Assembly: GCA_031287505.1 (NCBI GenBank)
Contig: JAITSW010000212.1
Span: forward strand, 1-5,103
DNA from: Propionibacteriaceae bacterium
GTDB taxonomy: Bacteria > Actinomycetota > Actinomycetes > Propionibacteriales > Propionibacteriaceae
Length of the DNA stretch: 5,103 nucleotides
Direction of reading: 5' to 3'
How positions within the stretch are numbered: position 1 is the first letter of the stretch; each line of letters begins with the position of its first letter. Shown piece after piece: positions 1-5,103 of the stretch. The notes beneath the pieces are model-generated. The model was not told the origin of the DNA, searched no databases, and saw nothing but the letters and a program-made list of their open reading frames with translations. A program made the translations under genes and the position numbers.

Positions 1-203
1 GCATAACCCTTGACGGTCTCGATGAGATTCGGGATGAGGTCGTAGCGCCGATTGAGTTCCACATCGACCTGCCTCCAAGACTGCTCAATCAAATTGCGGA
101 ACTTCACAAAGGAGTTATAAGTGGAAACCGCCCAGATAAGAAAGCCGATAACCAAGATTGCCACCAGCAACCCGGGGAGAAGAAGGGTGAGGGCCATTGA
201 CAT
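1..203 (-). CDS. lemA: LemA family protein, N-terminal part (3' end beyond window)
   Basis: Sixty-seven residues are visible, starting at the ATG at 203-201 and running off the left edge. Residues about 5-25 form one hydrophobic helix ([20 protein letters not shown]). A characteristic LemA start follows: YNSFVKFRN, then a Trp-Arg-Gln-Val-Asp segment, then [17 protein letters not shown] at the edge. LemA proteins are membrane-anchored, mostly alpha-helical proteins of about 180-200 residues with the bulk outside the membrane; their biochemical role is poorly defined. The start is supported by AAGGAG at 215-210, six bases upstream. A second ATG two codons in (197-195) is worse placed. The gene lies 253 bases after pyrE in the same direction, so it probably has its own promoter. 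In many bacteria lemA is followed by a TPM-domain (YgcG-like) membrane protein; that position is outside the window. Family assignment is firm, function is not. Confidence 0.93.
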   Translation of the reverse strand, partial: MSMALTLLLPGLLVAILVIGFLIWAVSTYNSFVKFRNLIEQSWRQVDVELNRRYDLIPNLIETVKGY

Positions 204-209
204 TGCAAA

Positions 210-215
210 CTCCTT
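210..215 (-). promoter_or_regulatory. Ribosome binding site of lemA
   Basis: AAGGAG on the minus strand with a six-base spacer to the ATG at 203. It decides in favour of this ATG over the in-frame ATG two codons later. Confidence 0.8.
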
Positions 216-241
216 AGCGTTGGGAAGCACCGGCAGGAGCC

Positions 242-247
242 ATTCTA
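242..247 (-). promoter_or_regulatory. Possible -10 box for lemA
   Basis: TAGAAT on the minus strand, in the only A/T-richer spot just upstream of lemA, would give a leader of roughly 30 bases. No convincing -35 is present at 16-18 bases spacing (the best is GGTTTT at 269-264). It is therefore a weak, position-based call. Confidence 0.3.
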
Positions 248-255
248 GTTGAGGT

Positions 256-274
256 GGCGCCGGAAAACCGCGCC
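256..274 (-). other. Bulged hairpin upstream of lemA
   Basis: On the plus strand 256-263 (GGCGCCGG) pairs with 268-274 (CCGCGCC) around an AAAA loop: seven G-C pairs with one bulged C. In the minus-strand transcript the loop is UUUU and no U-tract follows. It could be a U-tract-less terminator for the pyrE transcript, a structure in the lemA promoter region, or a by-product of high G+C. The sequence does not decide. Confidence 0.3.
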
Positions 275-278
275 GGAC

Positions 279-308
279 GCAGTTTCCCGCCGGGTGCCCG
301 GAGTTGCC
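279..308. repeat. Degenerate direct repeat A, copy 1
   Basis: It aligns to 340-370 with about 26 of 31 positions identical, including one single-base gap. It contains the inverted repeat CCGGGTGCCCGG (290-301). Its partner lies 61-62 bases further on. Identity this high over 30 bases in non-coding DNA suggests a local duplication or two copies of a small dispersed repeat. Confidence 0.65.
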
Positions 309-313
309 GTCTA

Positions 314-338
314 TCGGGGCTGACGACCCACCCCCCGA
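314..338 (-). other. Inverted repeat between the A repeats
   Basis: TCGGGG at 314-319 is complementary to CCCCGA at 333-338, giving a six-base-pair stem with a 13-base loop. It could be a weak termination or pausing structure for pyrE read-through, but no U-tract follows on either strand and the loop is long. Confidence 0.25.
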
Positions 339-339
339 A

Positions 340-370
340 GCAAGTTTTCCACCGGATGCCCGGGGTTGCC
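340..370. repeat. Degenerate direct repeat A, copy 2
   Basis: Partner of 279-308. The CCGG-NNNN-CCGG inverted repeat is retained at 352-363 with the arms unchanged and a G-to-A change in the loop. Directly after it GGGGTTGCCCC (362-372) forms another small inverted repeat that copy 1 lacks. Confidence 0.65.
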
Positions 371-382
371 CCTCCAATGTCA

Positions 383-418
383 TTCCCAACGTCAGTTCAG
401 GCCGAGATCGCCCAACCC
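383..418. repeat. Degenerate copy of the pyrE 3' end (repeat B, downstream copy)
   Basis: These 36 bases match 448-483 at 31 of 36 positions, at a constant offset of 65 bases. The master copy covers the last eight codons and TGA of pyrE plus about nine bases beyond it. Read on the minus strand, this copy encodes GLGDLGLN followed by TGA, compared with GLDDLDLG and TGA at the real end of PyrE. It is not in frame with pyrE (offset 65 is not a multiple of three), so it is not a translated extension. Confidence 0.8.
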
Positions 419-447
419 CAAGGTGACCCTGCCGGTGGACTGGCGTT

Positions 448-483
448 TTCCCAACGTCAACCCAGGTCGAGATCGTCCAACCC
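448..483. repeat. Repeat B, copy at the 3' end of pyrE
   Basis: Partner of 383-418. It spans the last eight codons and stop of pyrE and a few bases past the stop. Differences from the other copy are a three-base block at the codon before the stop, and two single C/T differences on the plus strand that change Asp codons to Gly codons. Confidence 0.8.
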
Positions 484-999
484 AACCGCGTAGTAATAGG
501 GAACGCCCTGCGCCTCCACCTTTTCCTTAGCCCCGGTGGCGCGGTCGACGATTACGGCTACGGCCACCACTTCGCCACCTGCCCTGCGTACTGCTTCGAC
601 CGCGGTGAGCGCCGAACCACCTGTCGTCGAAGTATCCTCAACGACCAGACACTTGCGTCCGGCCACTTCGGTGCCTTCAATCTGGCGCTGCATGCCGTGG
701 GCTTTTGCCTCTTTGCGGACGACGAAGGCATCCAAACGCCTGCCCTGCGCTGCCGCATGGTGCAACATTGCCAAGGCCACCGGGTCTGCCCCCAAAGTGA
801 GGCCGCCAACAGCTTCGAAATCAAGCTCGGCAACTAGCTTGCCCATCACTTCGCCCACCAGTGGGGCGGCAGCCCCGTCCAAGGTTACCCGGCGCAAGTC
901 CACGTAGTAGTCGGCCTCCCGCCCGGAAGCCAAAGTAACCTTGCCCCAGACGACGGCTAGGTTTTTGATTTGCCCGATCAGCTCAGTGCGCACGCTCAT
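457..999 (-). CDS. pyrE: Orotate phosphoribosyltransferase
   Basis: PyrE is a cytosolic enzyme that joins orotate to PRPP to make orotidine 5'-monophosphate, the fifth step of de novo pyrimidine synthesis. At 180 residues it has the usual length. Family marks are [10 protein letters not shown] (27-36), [11 protein letters not shown] (65-75), the catalytic-loop segment [13 protein letters not shown] (93-105) with its Lys and His, and the PRPP-binding motif [12 protein letters not shown] (119-130) with the acidic pair Glu121-Asp122. The wording of these motifs closely follows the mycobacterial enzyme as I recall it. The ATG at 999 is preceded by AAGG (1010-1007), seven bases upstream, which overlaps the hemH stop; nine bases separate the two genes, so translation is probably coupled. 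The C-terminus ends in GLDDLDLG, where the actinobacterial consensus I recall is closer to GLADLGLD; a second copy of this tail lies downstream. Function is secure. Confidence 0.96.
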   Translation of the reverse strand: MSVRTELIGQIKNLAVVWGKVTLASGREADYYVDLRRVTLDGAAAPLVGEVMGKLVAELDFEAVGGLTLGADPVALAMLHHAAAQGRRLDAFVVRKEAKAHGMQRQIEGTEVAGRKCLVVEDTSTTGGSALTAVEAVRRAGGEVVAVAVIVDRATGAKEKVEAQGVPYYYAVGLDDLDLG

Positions 1000-1006
1000 A
1001 GCCCAA

Positions 1007-1010
1007 CCTT
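1007..1010 (-). promoter_or_regulatory. Ribosome binding site of pyrE overlapping the hemH stop
   Basis: AAGG on the minus strand uses the two A bases of the hemH TAA (1011-1009) and is seven bases from the pyrE ATG. A ribosome ending hemH would stop directly on the pyrE initiation region, consistent with translational coupling. Confidence 0.55.
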
Positions 1011-2022
1011 AAACCCAACCAGCCAAGTTTGCCCTGACGATGGCGGTGAGGGCGTCCAGCCACTTCGGGTCGTCGTTGAGGCAGGGAATGTGGTTGAACT
1101 CGCCTTCGCCAGCCCCAGGCTGTGCCTGCGCCCGGTAAGCCTCGGCGTAGGCCTCGCGGTTGAGCATATTGATCTCTTCGAGCGTCTCCAAACAATCGGC
1201 GAGGAAACCGGGGCAAAAAACGTCAACTCTTTTTACCCCTGCGGCGCCAAGACGGGCAACGGTGTCGATGGTTGCCGGAGTAAGCCAAACTGCCGGGCCG
1301 AATTTCGACTGGAAGGTGAGCAAGCACTCGTCATCGCCAACGCCAAGCTTCTCGCGCAACAACGCGGCACTGGCAAAGCACTGCGAACGGTAGGGGTCGC
1401 CTGCCTTGTCGTAGGCCTGCGGAATGCCGTGGAATGAAAGTAAGAGCTTGTCGCCAGCGGCAAAATCTGGGCGGCCGGTTTGCTTCCACGAAGCCTCTAT
1501 GCGAGCGGCCATGGCATCGATATAGCCCTCGTCCGCCTCAAAAGAAGTCACCCAGCGCAACTCGGGCGAGCCGACAGCCTTCAAGGTGTAACGCGCGACT
1601 TCATCGAGAACGGACGCCACCGTGGTGATCGAATACTGCGAATACATCGGGATAACCAGGACGCGCTTGAAGCCGTCGCGGTAAAGCCGGGAAAGCGTGT
1701 TAGCCACCGAGGGTTCGCCATAGGTGGTGGCCAGTTCGACGTGTGCCGCATCCCCCAACCGCGCTTGCACCCCTTCAACCTGGCGGGCCGAATAGACAGC
1801 CAACGCGGAACCCCCGTCCAGCCAGACGCTGGCATATTTCGCGGCAGTCTTGGGGGAGCGAATAGGCAGAATCACCAGTTCAAGCAGCGTTCTCCACAAC
1901 ACCGGCGGATAGTCGATGACCCGTTGGTCAGAAAGGAACTCCCGCAGAAATCGCCTGACAGCTTTTGCCGTCGGCTCAACAGGGGTGCCTAAATTGACCA
2001 GCACCACCGCAACTTGTCCCAT
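1009..2022 (-). CDS. hemH: Ferrochelatase, E. coli/proteobacterial type
   Basis: Ferrochelatase inserts Fe2+ into a porphyrin late in heme synthesis. At 337 residues it is of normal length. The start matches the E. coli-type pattern: VVLVNLGTP (6-13), then FLREFLSDQRVID (25-37), LPIRSPKTAAKYASVW (52-67) and a GGS-x-L-x-VYS segment (70-78). The catalytic His198 lies in LLLSFHGIP (193-201). GDPYRSQC and LTFQSKFG follow, then CPGFLADCLETLEEI (270-284), where Glu279 aligns with the active-site Glu. IPCLND (312-317) is near the end. The Cys-Pro-Gly-Phe/Asp-Cys-Leu-Glu block is typical of proteobacterial enzymes, which use protoporphyrin IX; the actinobacterial coproporphyrin ferrochelatases I recall lack it. 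I see no C-terminal cysteine cluster for a 2Fe-2S centre. The start at 2022 has GGAG (2032-2029) six bases upstream. Substrate preference is inferred from family only. Confidence 0.95.
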   Translation of the reverse strand: MGQVAVVLVNLGTPVEPTAKAVRRFLREFLSDQRVIDYPPVLWRTLLELVILPIRSPKTAAKYASVWLDGGSALAVYSARQVEGVQARLGDAAHVELATTYGEPSVANTLSRLYRDGFKRVLVIPMYSQYSITTVASVLDEVARYTLKAVGSPELRWVTSFEADEGYIDAMAARIEASWKQTGRPDFAAGDKLLLSFHGIPQAYDKAGDPYRSQCFASAALLREKLGVGDDECLLTFQSKFGPAVWLTPATIDTVARLGAAGVKRVDVFCPGFLADCLETLEEINMLNREAYAEAYRAQAQPGAGEGEFNHIPCLNDDPKWLDALTAIVRANLAGWV

Positions 2023-2028
2023 TGTGCT

Positions 2029-2032
2029 CTCC
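2029..2032 (-). promoter_or_regulatory. Ribosome binding site of hemH
   Basis: GGAG on the minus strand, six bases before the ATG at 2022. It supports this start, which also gives the expected N-terminus for the family. Confidence 0.6.
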
Positions 2033-2047
2033 GTCCTTGCCCGTCCA

Positions 2048-2082
2048 CTCGCCCGGGCTGTTTTATCCCCGCTTCAGGCGAG
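2048..2082 (-). other. Inverted repeat in the clpB-hemH gap
   Basis: CTCGCC at 2048-2053 can pair with GGCGAG at 2077-2082, with an inner GGG/CCC pairing (2055-2057 with 2067-2069 or 2068-2070). It occupies much of the 65-base gap, ahead of the hemH ribosome binding site. There is no U-tract, so it is not a clear terminator. It might be a processing or stabilising hairpin that separates the dosage of clpB and hemH. Confidence 0.25.
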
Positions 2083-2087
2083 GGTAA

Positions 2088-4664
2088 TCACATGATCTCC
2101 AGACCCGAGTTGTCTTCATTCACATCAAAGCCGACGGTGTCGCCATCGGTTAGCCCGCCGGAGAGGATTCGCTTTGCTATCGCATCTTCCAGCGTCTTTT
2201 GCACCAGCCTCTTCAGCGGGCGCGCGCCGTAGACCGGGTCGAAGCCGTTCAGAGCGAGCCAGTCTAGAGCTGCTTCGCTGACGTTCACAGCTATGCGGCG
2301 ATCGGCTAAGCGATCATTGAGATGGCCTACCTGGATGGCGACGATGCTGCTTAGCTCGTCCGTCCCCAATGGATCGAAAAGCACGATTTCGTCGAGTCGG
2401 TTGAGGAATTCGGGTTTGAAAGCCTGTCGGACGATGTCCATCACCGCAAAGTGCTTGGTCTGCTCGTCAAGGCTCTGATCGGCAAGAAACTGCGATCCCA
2501 GATTAGACGTCAGAATCAAGATCACGTTGCGGAAATCGACTGTACGCCCCTGGCCGTCGGTGAGACGCCCGTCGTCTAAAACTTGCAGCAAGATGTCGAA
2601 AACCTCGGAATGGGCCTTCTCGACCTCATCGAGCAACACCACCGAGTATGGACGCCGCCGCACGGCTTCGGTGAGTTGGCCGCCCTCTTCATATCCGACG
2701 TAGCCAGGAGGCGCCCCAACCAACCGCGACACCGAGTGCCTCTCGGAGTATTCGCTCATGTCGATGCGGATCATCGAGCGCTCATCGTCGAAGAGAAACT
2801 CGGCCAGCGACTTGGCCAACTCCGTCTTGCCTACCCCCGTCGGCCCGAGGAAGAGGAACGAACCGGTGGGACGGTTCGGATCGGAGATGCCCGCCCTCGC
2901 CCTCCGTATGGCATCGGAGACCGCAACTACCGCCGGCCGTTGGCCAATCAGCCGCTTGCCCAATTCGTCTTCCATGTGTAGCAGCTTCTCGGATTCCCCT
3001 TGCAGCAGCTTCCCCACCGGAATGCCCGTCCAAGCGGCCACCACCTCGGCGATGTCACTAGCCGAAACTTCCTCCGAGACCATTCGACTACCCTGGTCTT
3101 CGCCGGCCTGCGCCTGGTCTAGTTCGGCTTCCAATCCCGGAATCTGCCCATAGAGAATTCTCGATGCCCCGGTGAGATCGCCTAAGCGCTGTGCCTTTTC
3201 GGCCTCAATACGCAGCTTGTCGATCTGCTCTTTTAGCTCGCCAACCCGGTTCAGACCCGACTTTTCGGCTTCCCAACGCGCCTCTAAACCACGCAAGGCC
3301 TCTTTGGCGTCTGCCAATTCCGCCGACAACCGCGCATAGCGGTCTTTCGAGGACGCGTCCTCTTCATGCTCAAGCGCGAAAGCCTGCATTGTCATCCGGT
3401 CGATACTACGGCGCAACTGGTCGATCTCTTCGGGGGACGAGTCAATCTCCATTCGCAGCCGCGATGCCGCTTCGTCAATCAGGTCGATGGCCTTGTCGGG
3501 CAATTGCCGCGAAGTGATGTATCTATTTGAAAGGGACGCGGCTGCCACCAGCGCCGAATCGGTGATCCGCACTTTGTGATGCGCCTCATAGCGCTGCCGC
3601 AGCCCGCGCAAAATCGCAATGGTGTCTTCGACGCCCGGCTCTCCCACATACACCTGCTGGAAGCGCCGCTCCAACGCCGGATCTTTCTCAATACGCTCGC
3701 GGTACTCGTCTAAGGTGGTGGCCCCGATCATCCGCAACTCGCCGCGAGCCAGCATTGGCTTGAGCATATTGCCGGCATCCATCGACGAATCGCCGCTAGT
3801 CCCCGCGCCAACCACGGTATGCAACTCGTCGATAAAGGTGACGACTTGGCCCTGCGCGTCTCTAATTTCACTTAGGACGGCTTTGAGACGCTCCTCAAAC
3901 TCGCCGCGATACTTCGCGCCGGCCACCATCGCGGCCAAATCGAGCGAAACCACCCGGCGTCCGCGCAGCGAATCTGGAACATCGCCGGCAACCACCCGCT
4001 GAGCCAGGCCTTCGACGACGGCAGTCTTGCCAACGCCAGGCTCGCCGATTAGCACCGGATTGTTTTTAGTGCGCCGCGCCAATACCTGCATCACCCGGCG
4101 AATTTCAGCATCGCGTCCGATCACCGGGTCGAGTTTGCCCTCCCGAGCCCGGGCGGTCAGGTCAACGGAATACCTCTCCAACGCCGACTCGCCGCCCTCA
4201 GCTTGAGCAGAGGTAACCCGGCGGTCGCCGCGAGCCTGCTCGAAAGCAGCTGTGAGAGCTTTGGCCGTGGCTCCCGCGGCAGCCAAAATCACCTTGGCCG
4301 CAGAGTCGATATCAGCCAGGGCGATGAGCAGATGCTCCGTGGCAATGAACTCGTCACCGAGCTGTTCGGCTTGATTTTCGGCCTCGGCTAGGACGCGAAC
4401 CAGCGCGCCCGACGCAGTGGGCTGGCTCACCGTGGAGCCCGTCGACGAGGGCAGCTTGCCCATCTCGGCCACAGCTGCCGCGTCCACAGCTTTCGGATCA
4501 GCCCCGACGGCCTGCAGCAAGCCTCCAACGGTATTCTCCGGGCTCAGCAGCAACCCATGCAATAGATGTGCCGGCTCGGCCGCCGGATTGCCCCCGGTCA
4601 GAGCCAGCCGCAAAGCGGCCGTCACCGCGTCCCGAGATTTTGCCGTCAATTTTTCGGTGTCCAT
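2088..4664 (-). CDS. clpB: ATP-dependent chaperone ClpB (Hsp100 disaggregase)
   Basis: ClpB is a cytosolic hexameric AAA+ machine that, with DnaK/DnaJ/GrpE, threads proteins out of aggregates after heat or other stress. At 858 residues it is full length. The double Clp N-domain covers about 1-145. NBD1 has Walker A GEPGVGKT (207-214), pore loop KYRG (251-254), Walker B ending in Asp279-Glu280, and Arg333-Arg334. The charged coiled-coil middle domain, about 405-525, marks it as ClpB rather than ClpC or ClpA. NBD2 has Walker A GPTGVGKT (607-614), pore loop GYVGY (654-658), Asp679-Glu680, Arg756 and sensor-2 GARPLKR (813-819). No IGF/IGL-type ClpP-docking loop is evident, as expected. The ATG at 4664 has GAGGAG (4678-4673) eight bases upstream. 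The upstream stop leaves only 12 bases, so any promoter lies inside the preceding gene; I see no HAIR-type (CTTGAGT-N7-ACTCAAG) operator there. Confidence 0.98.
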   Translation of the reverse strand: MDTEKLTAKSRDAVTAALRLALTGGNPAAEPAHLLHGLLLSPENTVGGLLQAVGADPKAVDAAAVAEMGKLPSSTGSTVSQPTASGALVRVLAEAENQAEQLGDEFIATEHLLIALADIDSAAKVILAAAGATAKALTAAFEQARGDRRVTSAQAEGGESALERYSVDLTARAREGKLDPVIGRDAEIRRVMQVLARRTKNNPVLIGEPGVGKTAVVEGLAQRVVAGDVPDSLRGRRVVSLDLAAMVAGAKYRGEFEERLKAVLSEIRDAQGQVVTFIDELHTVVGAGTSGDSSMDAGNMLKPMLARGELRMIGATTLDEYRERIEKDPALERRFQQVYVGEPGVEDTIAILRGLRQRYEAHHKVRITDSALVAAASLSNRYITSRQLPDKAIDLIDEAASRLRMEIDSSPEEIDQLRRSIDRMTMQAFALEHEEDASSKDRYARLSAELADAKEALRGLEARWEAEKSGLNRVGELKEQIDKLRIEAEKAQRLGDLTGASRILYGQIPGLEAELDQAQAGEDQGSRMVSEEVSASDIAEVVAAWTGIPVGKLLQGESEKLLHMEDELGKRLIGQRPAVVAVSDAIRRARAGISDPNRPTGSFLFLGPTGVGKTELAKSLAEFLFDDERSMIRIDMSEYSERHSVSRLVGAPPGYVGYEEGGQLTEAVRRRPYSVVLLDEVEKAHSEVFDILLQVLDDGRLTDGQGRTVDFRNVILILTSNLGSQFLADQSLDEQTKHFAVMDIVRQAFKPEFLNRLDEIVLFDPLGTDELSSIVAIQVGHLNDRLADRRIAVNVSEAALDWLALNGFDPVYGARPLKRLVQKTLEDAIAKRILSGGLTDGDTVGFDVNEDNSGLEIM

Positions 4665-4672
4665 ATTCTTTA

Positions 4673-4678
4673 CTCCTC
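4673..4678 (-). promoter_or_regulatory. Ribosome binding site of clpB overlapping the upstream stop
   Basis: GAGGAG on the minus strand, eight bases from the clpB ATG. Its first two bases are the last two of the TGA stop (4679-4677) of the membrane mannosyltransferase gene. This fixes the clpB start and suggests coupling of the two genes. Confidence 0.8.
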
Positions 4679-5103
4679 ACGAAGGTAATGCGAGCTTTCC
4701 ACTACGCGCCCGCAGCGCGACAACAAGGCCTGCCACCAGCAGCAGCACCCCCAAATACACCCCGGAATCGGCAATCAAATGCTGGCCGAGGTTGTAATGC
4801 AATTCGACGAAGTGCGACTTGGGCAGGTACTTGAACGGGCTGAGCGCAAACCAAAAGACGTAAAAACCGCCGAACGCGCGGAACCAGGCCGGGAGCGCCT
4901 TGGCCTGCCACAGCGCTATCCCCAATGGCACTATCCAGATGTAATGGTGTGACCATGAGATTGGGGATGCGAGCAGTGACGTCACGCCGGCAAGGCAAAC
5001 GCCCAAAGCCGGTTGCCCGGCTCGCCCAACCAGCACCGCCGCAAACACCCCCAGCGCCAAAACCAACCCCGATGCGGCCAAACCAGCCCAGTTGTGGGGC
5101 ACG
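4677..5103 (-). CDS. GT87-like polyprenol-phosphate-mannose-dependent mannosyltransferase, C-terminal part (5' end beyond window)
   Basis: The last 141 residues of a multi-pass membrane protein are visible; the frame stays open to the right edge. About five hydrophobic segments can be seen: near residues 6-25, 32-48, 52-65, 73-88 and 112-130. They end in a short basic tail (RARSGK). The loop LLASPISWSHHYIWIVP (43-59), with Ser-Trp-Ser-His-His between two membrane segments, resembles the C-terminal half of actinobacterial GT87/DUF2029 alpha-mannosyltransferases, such as the PimE-like and Rv2181-like enzymes that take mannose from polyprenyl phosphate for lipomannan or PIM synthesis. The catalytic Asp of these enzymes sits nearer the N-terminus, outside the window, so acceptor and linkage cannot be inferred. 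The GTG at 5102-5100 is probably an internal Val, since the family is usually about 400 residues. The stop lies 12 bases before clpB. Confidence 0.75.
   Translation of the reverse strand, partial: VPHNWAGLAASGLVLALGVFAAVLVGRAGQPALGVCLAGVTSLLASPISWSHHYIWIVPLGIALWQAKALPAWFRAFGGFYVFWFALSPFKYLPKSHFVELHYNLGQHLIADSGVYLGVLLLVAGLVVALRARSGKLALPS

Larger units (their letters stand above)
204..456. other. Non-coding gap between pyrE and lemA, rich in degenerate repeats
   Basis: This 253-base stretch holds no gene that I can support. The open frame across it on the plus strand has no recognisable ribosome binding site, has low-complexity Pro/Arg/Ser content and runs into the antisense of pyrE. The gap carries two pairs of imperfect direct repeats (279-308 with 340-370, and 383-418 with 448-483, the latter reaching into the pyrE end) and several short inverted repeats. 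It must contain the end of the pyrE transcript and the start of the lemA unit, if these are separate. No classical hairpin-plus-U-tract terminator is visible. Confidence 0.7.

Noticed and set aside
279..483. CRISPR-like array
   Set aside because: There are only two copies of each of two different repeats, with 12-17% mismatches and no regular repeat-spacer structure; no cas genes are present.
254..493. Plus-strand open frame of 79 codons across the pyrE-lemA gap
   Set aside because: It has no ribosome binding site, shows low-complexity Pro/Arg/Ser content typical of antisense frames in high-G+C DNA, overlaps the pyrE end and resembles no family I recognise.
1480..1992. Plus-strand open frame of 170 codons opposite hemH
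   Set aside because: It is a shadow of the well-supported hemH gene, with no start signal and no recognisable domain.
2583..3153. Overlapping plus-strand open frames of about 130 codons opposite clpB
   Set aside because: They are antisense to the NBD2 and middle-domain coding region of clpB, and their composition is that of a complementary strand of a G+C-rich gene.
4215..4220. Internal GTG start for a short ClpB form, as in E. coli
   Set aside because: The codon at the equivalent place (Val150) is GTT, and no ribosome binding site with a usable start is visible nearby. A short form from this site is not supported.
5100..5102. GTG as the true start of the mannosyltransferase-like gene
   Set aside because: It falls at the window edge, no upstream sequence can be checked, and a 141-residue product would be only the last third of the family. 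It is more likely an internal Val codon.
1..5103. A new defence, mobile or toxin-antitoxin system
   Set aside because: All five genes belong to known housekeeping or envelope families, and I see no integrase, transposase, reverse transcriptase, small paired genes or tRNA.

Overview
The window is a stretch of ordinary chromosome from a high-G+C Gram-positive bacterium (Actinomycetota). The evidence is the PyrE sequence, which is of the mycobacterial/actinobacterial kind, an actinobacterial-looking ClpB, a GT87-type polyprenol-phosphate-mannose-dependent mannosyltransferase tail, and the G/C-rich third codon positions. I cannot assign a genus. Every gene I can support is on the minus strand, so the window reads from right to left.

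Layout in reading direction: (1) 5103-4677, the C-terminal 141 residues of a multi-pass GT87-like membrane mannosyltransferase, cut by the window edge; (2) 4664-2088, complete clpB, the disaggregase; (3) 2022-1009, complete hemH, a ferrochelatase; (4) 999-457, complete pyrE, orotate phosphoribosyltransferase; (5) 456-204, a 253-base non-coding gap with two pairs of degenerate direct repeats and several small inverted repeats; (6) 203-1, the N-terminal 67 residues of a LemA-family protein, cut by the left edge.

Genes 1-4 are closely packed with gaps of 12, 65 and 9 bases. The GT87 stop overlaps the clpB ribosome binding site, and the hemH stop overlaps the pyrE one. This suggests one transcript with coupled translation at those two joints. 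The genes do not form one pathway: they serve envelope glycosylation, proteostasis, heme synthesis and pyrimidine synthesis. lemA probably starts a new transcription unit.

The two points most worth a second look are these. The ferrochelatase closely resembles the Escherichia coli (protoporphyrin) type rather than the coproporphyrin ferrochelatase usual in Actinomycetota, and it sits in an otherwise actinobacterial clpB-pyrE neighbourhood. Also, the last eight codons and stop of pyrE are repeated, imperfectly, 65 bases downstream. I found no evidence of a new defence, mobile or RNA-guided system.
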